Assembly (NCBI GenBank): GCA_035632095.1
Contig: DASQHM010000209.1
Location: 1-11,283 of the forward strand
Direction: 5' to 3'
Length of the DNA: 11,283 nt
Origin: DASQHM01 sp035632095
Lineage (GTDB): Bacteria; Pseudomonadota; Alphaproteobacteria; Ferrovibrionales; Ferrovibrionaceae
Part shown: positions 6,751 through 11,283 of the stretch, in pieces
Layout: each line of letters opens with the position of its first letter
Numbering within the stretch: the stretch's first letter is position 1
Notes under the pieces: model-generated
Databases searched by the model: none
Told to the model about the DNA's origin: nothing
What the model saw: the letters and a program-made list of their open reading frames with translations, nothing else
Translations under genes and position numbers: made by a program

Positions 6751-7989
6751 CTAGAAACTCGCCGCCGCCACGCCCAGTTTCGCCAGGCCGCCTGCGATGG
6801 TTGCAGCCCCCGCCGCCGGAAGGCCGTTGCGGAACACGCCGCGATGGTTGGCGTGACGCGACGCCCGCGTGATGTCGCGCGCCGGATCGCCGTCGACCAG
6901 GAGCAGGTCGGCGGCAGCGCCCTCGCGCAGCGTGCCGAGTTCGGGCAGGTCGCAAAGATCCGCCGCGCGGCTGGTTCCGGCCCGCAAGGCGTCGAGCGGC
7001 TTCATGCCGGCATTGACCATGAATTCCAGTTCCATGGCGTTTTCGCCGTGCAGATTGAACGGTGTGCCGGCGTCGGTGCCGAGCGCGATCAAGCCGCCGG
7101 CCTCATAGAACATCTTGAACGATTCCAAGTGCCGCTCGAATACGCGCGCCGCCTTTTCGACCGCCCAGGCCGGAATGCCCTTGTCCTTGTTGCGCACGAT
7201 GTTCTGCACCGCCGCAAGCGTCGGCACGAGATAGGTGCGCCGATCGAGCATGGCGCGGAGACATTCGTCGTTCATGAAGATGCCGTGCTCGATCGAGCTG
7301 ACGCCGCCCAGCACCGCGTTCAGAATGCCTTCGGCGCCCTGGGCATGGCTCGCGGTCCGTTTGTGGAAGCGCTTGGCTTCGGCGAGGCCCGCGCCGATCT
7401 CCGCCCGCGAGTAATGCGCGTCCTCCGGATTGACGCCCGGCGTCATCACCCCGCCCGTGGCCATGATCTTGATCAGGTCCGCGCCGGCGTGAATTTGTTC
7501 GCGCACGGCCTTCACCACCTCGTCGACGCCGTCGGCGACGCGGCCGCCGCGATTGCCGTGGCCGCCGGTCATGCAGATCATGCGGCCGGACGCGCGTATG
7601 GAGGGTCCGACGAACTCGCCGCGCTTGATCGCGTCCCGCACGCTGAATTCGATGTAGTCCTTGCCGCCGCAATCGCGCACCGCCACCGTGCCGTTGCGGA
7701 GCGTGAGCTGCGCCCGTTCGAGCGCCTTCAGCGCGATCTGCGGCGCGTTCAATTTGGATTGGGCCGTGGCCGGGTCGGCCTCGGCGCCGGAGCAAAGATG
7801 CACGTGGCAGTCGATCAGGCCCGGCATCAGCGTGCCGCCGCTCGTATCGACGACTTCGCCGGCAAAGCCCGCGAATTCGCCGAGCGGCGCCAGTTTCTTG
7901 ATCTTGCCGGCCTCGACCAGCACGCCGTGACCCTGTACGGGATCCTTCACGCCGTCAAACAGCGCTCCGCCCTTGAACAGAACCTGCAT
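6751..7989 (-). CDS. Metal-dependent amidohydrolase, prolidase/imidazolonepropionase-like
   Basis: A 412-residue amidohydrolase-superfamily enzyme of the group annotated as Xaa-Pro dipeptidase or imidazolonepropionase-like; characterised relatives cleave Xaa-Pro or other dipeptides. Metal ligands are in place: HVH at 62-64 after TLMPGLIDC, Lys 174 in LIKIMATGG (the carboxylated bridge), His 215 in ASHAQG, His 235 in SIEHG and Asp 306 in LGTDAGTP. The N-terminal (1-55) and C-terminal (about 360-400, GAAADLLLVDGDP) strands form the small beta domain. There is no signal peptide, so it is cytosolic. The ATG at 7989 is chosen because GGGAGG (8000-7995) lies five bases upstream; the ATG at 8007 precedes that site. 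It is divergent from the methyltransferase-transporter operon, and a link to imported peptides is plausible but unproven. The exact substrate is not determined. Confidence 0.92.
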   Translation of the reverse strand: MQVLFKGGALFDGVKDPVQGHGVLVEAGKIKKLAPLGEFAGFAGEVVDTSGGTLMPGLIDCHVHLCSGAEADPATAQSKLNAPQIALKALERAQLTLRNGTVAVRDCGGKDYIEFSVRDAIKRGEFVGPSIRASGRMICMTGGHGNRGGRVADGVDEVVKAVREQIHAGADLIKIMATGGVMTPGVNPEDAHYSRAEIGAGLAEAKRFHKRTASHAQGAEGILNAVLGGVSSIEHGIFMNDECLRAMLDRRTYLVPTLAAVQNIVRNKDKGIPAWAVEKAARVFERHLESFKMFYEAGGLIALGTDAGTPFNLHGENAMELEFMVNAGMKPLDALRAGTSRAADLCDLPELGTLREGAAADLLLVDGDPARDITRASRHANHRGVFRNGLPAAGAATIAGGLAKLGVAAASF

Positions 7990-7994
7990 TGCTT

Positions 7995-8000
7995 CCTCCC
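7995..8000 (-). promoter_or_regulatory. Ribosome binding site deciding the amidohydrolase start
   Basis: GGGAGG on the minus strand, five bases before the ATG at 7989. It rules out the in-frame ATG at 8007, which would place this site inside the coding region. Confidence 0.8.
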
Positions 8001-8007
8001 TCGACAC

Positions 8008-8529
8008 GCAATCGATGAACGGAGGCGATCATAGCGCAAAGCCGAGGGCCAGGCGCCAGATGCGCACTCCTGGGACCCAATGCCGGAAAAGGAGACCGGC
8101 GGCCGCCCGAAGACGGCCGCCGGAGATTTGCGTCAGGACGGCCGCGCTGAAGCCCTTGGGGGGAAAGGGGCTTCCGGCAAGTCCGGCGATGGCGGGGGGC
8201 AATCGCCGGGCTTAGGTCTGCCGCGTCCGGACCGGAGAGGTGGTTGGCGGCGAGCCGCGCCACGACGGTCCGTCCTGCATTGCGGGGGTCCTTGCTCGGG
8301 CTTACGGCGGGGGCGGAGGGGGGGTACGCCAAACCGCTGCTCAACCGGGCTGACCGCCCTAGGTTCGGCAGAGTGTCCGGCCAATACGGCGTCACCGGGA
8401 CCGGATCAAGGCAAATTTGCGGCGCCAGCGCCGGACCGGCGGAGGCGGTTGGCAGACCGAACGCCATCGTATTTACTCGGCCCGCAACGCGCTTGCGTCA
8501 CGAACTGAAATCAACGCCGGGAGAACGTC
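8008..8529. other. Structured 522-bp divergent intergenic region without a convincing protein gene
   Basis: Open frames exist on both strands, but their products are Pro/Arg/Gly-rich, match no family and lack ribosome sites. Moving left to right, the region holds several elements. TATGAT (minus, 8033-8028) is a near-consensus -10 for the amidohydrolase, with no -35 match. The UUCG-capped hairpin at 8096-8123 is listed separately. A second hairpin has 8-bp arms CCGGCGAT/ATCGCCGG (8183-8190 with 8202-8209) and a G-rich loop. A G-run cluster lies at 8284-8324. A minus-strand promoter-like pair TTGATC (8409-8404) and TATTGG (8386-8381) is spaced 17 bases. The palindrome GCAAATTTGC lies at 8411-8420. 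GGGAG (8519-8523) is the ribosome site for the methyltransferase. No plus-strand promoter could be assigned with confidence. Confidence 0.5.
8086..8123 (-). terminator. UUCG-capped GC hairpin with T-rich tail, likely intrinsic terminator
   Basis: On the minus strand, arms CCGGCGGCCG (8123-8114) and CGGCCGCCGG (8105-8096) pair perfectly. The loop TCTTCGGG can add a U-G and a C-G pair capped by a UUCG tetraloop, making about 12 bp. The downstream bases are TCTCCTTTTCC, a short T-rich tail. The other strand has no such tail, so the minus direction is favoured. It lies upstream of the amidohydrolase's candidate -10, so it would end a transcript that begins further right, not the amidohydrolase message, unless that message has a long leader. 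Confidence 0.55.
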
Positions 8530-9192
8530 ATGGCCAGCCGCAGTACCGACTTGTCCAAGCGGCTGAACGAATACGTCATCAAGTTCGGCAGCCACGAAAC
8601 CGCAATCCAAGCCGAGCTCCGCGCCGAGACCGCGCGGCTGCCCATGGCGATGATGCAGATCGGCGCCGAGCAAGGCGCGTTCATGCAGATGCTGGTGCGG
8701 CTGATCGGCGCGCGCCGCTGCATCGAGGTCGGCGTCTTCACCGGCTTCAGCGCGCTGGCCGTCGCTTTGGCGCTGCCGGCCGACGGCCGCATACTTGCTT
8801 GCGACGTGAACGAGGAATGGACCGCCCTGGCGAAGCGCTACTGGGCGAAGGCCGGCGTGCAGAACAAGATCGAGCTGAAGCTCCAGCCGGCGCTCAAGAC
8901 GCTCGATGCGGAAATCGCGGCGGGCCGGGCCGGCGCCTACGATTTCGCCTTCATCGACGCCGACAAGACCAACTACGACAGCTATTACGAGCGTGCGCTG
9001 ACGCTGCTTCGCAAGGGCGGCCTGATCGCCATCGACAACGTGCTCTGGCACGGCAAGGTCGTCGATGCGTCGGCGAACGATGCGGAGACCAAAGCGATCC
9101 GGGCGTTGAACGAAAAGGTGCACGGCGATGCGCGCGTCCACATGTGCCTGACGCCCATCGGCGACGGTCTGACCCTGGCCCAGAAGCGCTGA
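8530..9192 (+). CDS. Class I SAM-dependent O-methyltransferase (caffeoyl-CoA/catechol type)
   Basis: A 220-residue cytosolic enzyme of O-methyltransferase family 3, which transfers a methyl group from S-adenosylmethionine to a hydroxyl, usually on a catechol-like acceptor, with a divalent metal. Visible motifs are the SAM-binding loop IEVGVFTGFSAL (65-76), acidic ribose-binding region ACDVNEE (90-96), FIDADKTNYDSYYE (141-154) and IAIDNVLWHGKV (166-177). Asp 143, Asp 169 and Asn 170 are the expected metal ligands. Length is normal for the family. The ATG at 8530 has GGGAG six bases upstream (8519-8523). It ends 12 bases before the first permease gene, so it appears to be the lead gene of that transporter operon, an unusual partner that may hint at the transported compound. 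The acceptor cannot be inferred from sequence. Confidence 0.93.
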   Translation: MASRSTDLSKRLNEYVIKFGSHETAIQAELRAETARLPMAMMQIGAEQGAFMQMLVRLIGARRCIEVGVFTGFSALAVALALPADGRILACDVNEEWTALAKRYWAKAGVQNKIELKLQPALKTLDAEIAAGRAGAYDFAFIDADKTNYDSYYERALTLLRKGGLIAIDNVLWHGKVVDASANDAETKAIRALNEKVHGDARVHMCLTPIGDGLTLAQKR

Positions 9193-9204
9193 CAGCCCTC
9201 GGCG

Positions 9205-10155
9205 ATGAGCGTCTTTCTGCTCAAACGCTTCGCCACATTCATCGCCACGCTGATCGGCGCCTCGATCGTCATTTTCCTGGTGCTGGAGATCCTGCCCGGC
9301 AACGCCGCGCAGACCATGCTGGGACCCGATGCGACGCCCGAAACCGTCGCCGCGTTGGCGCATAAGCTCGGCCTGGACCGCCCGCCGGTCGCGCGTTACC
9401 TCGAATGGGTGGGCGGCATGCTCACCGGACATCTCGGCAATTCCTATGCCTACAACTCGCCGGTGAGCGAGCTCATCGTCGAGCGCCTGCAGGTGACGGT
9501 CCCGCTCGCGCTCATGTCCATGCTGTTGACCACCGTCATCGCCTTGAGCCTCGGCGTCTACGCCGCCGCGCGCCACAACAGGATCGGCGACGTGAGCGTC
9601 ATGGGCGTGAGTCAAATCGGGATCGCCATCCCGAACTTCTGGTTCGCCATCATGCTGATCCTGTTCTTCGCGGTCCGTCTCAAGTGGTTCTCCGCCGGCG
9701 GATTTCCCGGATGGGGCGCGGGCGCCTGGCTGGCGCTGAAGTCGTTGATGCTGCCCTCGGTGGCGCTCGCCGTCGTGCAGGCCGCCATACTCGCGCGCAT
9801 CACCCGCTCGGCGGTGCTCGATGTCCTGCGCGAGGATTTCGTCCGCACCGCTCGCGCCAAGGGCTTGAGCAGGACCGCCGCGCTCTGGCGCCACGTGTTG
9901 CGCAACGCGCTCATCCCGGTCGTCACCATCATGGGCCTGCAATTCTCCAATCTGCTGGCCGGCACCATCGTGGTGGAGAACGTGTTCTATCTCCCGGGCC
10001 TCGGCCGCCTGATCTTCCAGTCGATCTCCAACCGTGACGTGATCGTGGTGCGCGACGTGGTGATGTTTCTTGCCGCCATGGTGGTCGTCACCAACTTCGT
10101 CGTCGACATGCTCTATGCGGCCATCGACCCGCGCCTGAAGGCGCACGACATATGA
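9205..10155 (+). CDS. ABC transporter permease, DppB/OppB type
   Basis: A 316-residue inner-membrane permease of the dipeptide/oligopeptide/nickel import family. The N-terminus MSVFLLKRFATFIATLIGASIVIFLVLEILPGN is cleanly family-like, with a first helix at about 8-30. Further helices lie near 97-119, 130-155, 172-195, 235-260 and 282-305. The EAA loop that docks the ATPase is EDFVRTARAKGLSRTAALWRHVLRNAL (from residue 210). The family C-terminal NVFYLPGLGRLIFQSISNRD and YAAIDPRL are present. Length is typical. The ATG at 9205 is 12 bases after the methyltransferase stop, with no strong ribosome site, so translation may be coupled. Its stop overlaps the next start (ATGA, 10152-10155). Substrates of this family range from peptides to opines and glutathione; no assignment is made. 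Confidence 0.95.
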   Translation: MSVFLLKRFATFIATLIGASIVIFLVLEILPGNAAQTMLGPDATPETVAALAHKLGLDRPPVARYLEWVGGMLTGHLGNSYAYNSPVSELIVERLQVTVPLALMSMLLTTVIALSLGVYAAARHNRIGDVSVMGVSQIGIAIPNFWFAIMLILFFAVRLKWFSAGGFPGWGAGAWLALKSLMLPSVALAVVQAAILARITRSAVLDVLREDFVRTARAKGLSRTAALWRHVLRNALIPVVTIMGLQFSNLLAGTIVVENVFYLPGLGRLIFQSISNRDVIVVRDVVMFLAAMVVVTNFVVDMLYAAIDPRLKAHDI

Positions 10156-10985
10156 CGTTCAACCGCCGCGCGCTGCGCCATCCGAGCCTCGCCGTCGGCG
10201 GCGTCTTGACGCTCCTGCTGATCTTGGTGGCGCTGGTCTCGCTCTTCTGGACGCCGTGGTCGGCCTACCTGATCGATGTGCCGCATCGCCTGCTGCCGCC
10301 GACGGAGCATCATTGGCTCGGCACCGATCCTTTCGGCCGCGACATCGTTTCGCTGATCCTCGTCGGCGCACAAAATTCGATCATGGTCGGCGTCATCGCG
10401 GTCGGCATCGGTCTTGGCTTCGGCACCACGCTCGGCGCGACGGCGGCGGCCCATCGCGGCTGGGTCGAGGAGCTGGTCATGCGGCTTTCCGATTTTACCT
10501 TCGCCTTTCCCGCCGTGCTGTCGGCAATCATGCTGACCGCGCTGCTCGGCCCCGGCATCGTCAATTCCATCATCGCCATCGGCATCTTCAACGTGCCGGT
10601 GTTCGCCCGCGTCACGCGCGCGTCGGCCAACGCCATCTGGGCGCGCGAGTTCGTCGCCGCGGCGCGCGCCGCCGGCAAGGGGCGGCTGCGCATCACGCTC
10701 GAACACGTGCTGCCCAACATCCTGTCGCAGCTCATCGTGCAGGCGACGATCCAATTCGCGACGGCGATTCTGGCGGAGGCGGCGCTGTCCTATCTCGGCC
10801 TCGGCACCCAGCCGCCGCAGCCGTCGTGGGGGCGGATGCTTTACGACGCGCAGACCTATCTGTTCCAGGCGCCGAGCCTCGCCGTTTTCCCCGGCGTCGC
10901 CATCGCGGTTGCCGTGCTCGGGCTCAATCTGCTCGGCGACGGATTGCGCGACGTGCTCGACCCGCGCCTGGTGCGGAGCCGCTGA
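10152..10985 (+). CDS. ABC transporter permease, DppC/OppC type
   Basis: A 277-residue second permease of the same importer, pairing with the DppB-type protein. Features in order are an N-terminal helix (about 13-33), the family hallmark HWLGTDPFGRDIVSLIL (54-70) in the periplasmic segment, five further helices, and the EAA loop REFVAAARAAGKGRLRITLEHVLPN (from about 165). The ending ALSYLGLGTQPPQPSWGRML and GDGLRDVLDPRL is typical. It is near the usual length of about 275-300. The start at 10152 overlaps the preceding stop by four bases, indicating translational coupling, and the ATPase gene begins two bases after its stop. Confidence 0.95.
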   Translation: MTFNRRALRHPSLAVGGVLTLLLILVALVSLFWTPWSAYLIDVPHRLLPPTEHHWLGTDPFGRDIVSLILVGAQNSIMVGVIAVGIGLGFGTTLGATAAAHRGWVEELVMRLSDFTFAFPAVLSAIMLTALLGPGIVNSIIAIGIFNVPVFARVTRASANAIWAREFVAAARAAGKGRLRITLEHVLPNILSQLIVQATIQFATAILAEAALSYLGLGTQPPQPSWGRMLYDAQTYLFQAPSLAVFPGVAIAVAVLGLNLLGDGLRDVLDPRLVRSR

Positions 10986-10987
10986 TC

Positions 10988-11283
10988 ATGGCGCTGCTGG
11001 AAGTGCGCGACCTCCGGGTCAGACTCAACACCGCGCGCGGACCGGCGGAAGCCGTGCGCGGCGTCAGCTTCGATCTCGACCGCGGCGAGACGCTTGGCCT
11101 GATCGGCGAATCCGGTTCCGGCAAATCGATGACCGCTCTGGCGCTGCTTGGCCTGCTGCCGGAAGGCGCCGCCGTCTCGGGAACGGTGAGCTTCGACGGG
11201 CGCGACCTGGTGTCGCTGCCTGAGTCCGAGCTTTGCAAACTCCGCGGCAATCGCATTTCCATGGTGTTTCAGGAGCCGATGAC
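10988..11283 (+). CDS. ABC transporter ATP-binding protein, DppD/OppD type, N-terminal part cut by right edge
   Basis: The first 98 residues of the ATPase that drives the two upstream permeases. Walker A GESGSGKS is at 40-47, with Met following (SGKSM is usual in the DppD/OppD branch), and the Q-loop is FQEPM with Gln 95. The sequence before these, LEVRDLRVRLNTARGPAEAVRGVSFDL, fits the family N-terminus. About 230 or more residues, including signature and Walker B, lie beyond the window. The ATG at 10988 is two bases after the permease stop, with GGAG (10975-10978) nine bases upstream. A second ATPase (DppF type) or a fused one, and a substrate-binding protein, would be expected further right; neither is visible here. 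Confidence 0.95.
   Translation, partial: MALLEVRDLRVRLNTARGPAEAVRGVSFDLDRGETLGLIGESGSGKSMTALALLGLLPEGAAVSGTVSFDGRDLVSLPESELCKLRGNRISMVFQEPM

Noticed and set aside
8028..8033. TATGAT as a full promoter of the amidohydrolase
   Set aside because: It is a good -10 match, but no -35 resemblance was found 16-18 bases upstream, so it is mentioned only as a partial signal.
7955..8467. A 170-codon minus-strand open frame filling most of the divergent gap
   Set aside because: It has no ribosome site, is Pro/Arg/Ser-rich with no family resemblance, runs through the UUCG hairpin and into the amidohydrolase start.
8080..8508. A 142-codon plus-strand open frame in the divergent gap
   Set aside because: Its Gly/Arg/Pro-rich product comes from G-runs, with no ribosome site and no recognisable domain; its end is just before the methyltransferase ribosome site.
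8473..10146. A 557-codon minus-strand open frame opposite the methyltransferase and DppB-type permease
   Set aside because: Its His/Asp/Arg/Gln-rich composition and its full overlap with two confident genes mark it as a shadow frame.

Overview
The window reads as chromosomal DNA of a GC-rich alphaproteobacterium, probably of the Hyphomicrobiales/Rhodospirillales kind. The evidence is protein style, dense operons with ATGA overlaps, good Shine-Dalgarno sites and REP-like palindromes of a type common in that class. No transposase, phage gene, CRISPR array, tRNA or rRNA is visible. Ten genes are supported; the first and last are cut by the window edges.

Left block (1-5757, all minus strand). 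The N-terminal 351 codons of htpG (Hsp90) run off the left edge. Upstream of htpG is a four-gene operon, transcribed right to left: ABC ATPase, six-helix ABC-2 permease, GldG-like membrane-anchored protein and DUF4340 protein. This is the proteobacterial relative of the GldA/GldF/GldG ABC module plus its usual DUF4340 partner; its substrate is unknown. The two accessory proteins carry similar Ala/Pro/Asp/Lys-rich linkers. A candidate promoter for htpG lies in the 80-bp gap after the DUF4340 gene.

Middle block (5758-6750). A 251-bp divergent gap leads to two small plus-strand genes, a four-cysteine DUF1289 protein and an unrecognised 125-residue protein four bases behind it. They end at a convergent junction that holds two related palindromes in inverted orientation, with compensated stem changes, and a third hairpin.

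Right block (6751-11283). A metal-dependent amidohydrolase of the prolidase/imidazolonepropionase-like group (minus) diverges from a plus-strand operon: a class I O-methyltransferase, two Dpp/Opp-type permeases and the start of a Dpp/Opp-type ATPase, which is cut by the right edge. The 522-bp divergent gap has no convincing protein gene. It does hold an exceptionally stable hairpin capped by UUCG with a terminator-like tail on the minus strand, plus a promoter-like pair about 250 bp upstream on that strand, so an unannotated small RNA is possible. A plausible reading is import of a peptide-like compound by the transporter and its processing by the amidohydrolase and methyltransferase, but no substrate-binding protein is in view and this link is inference.
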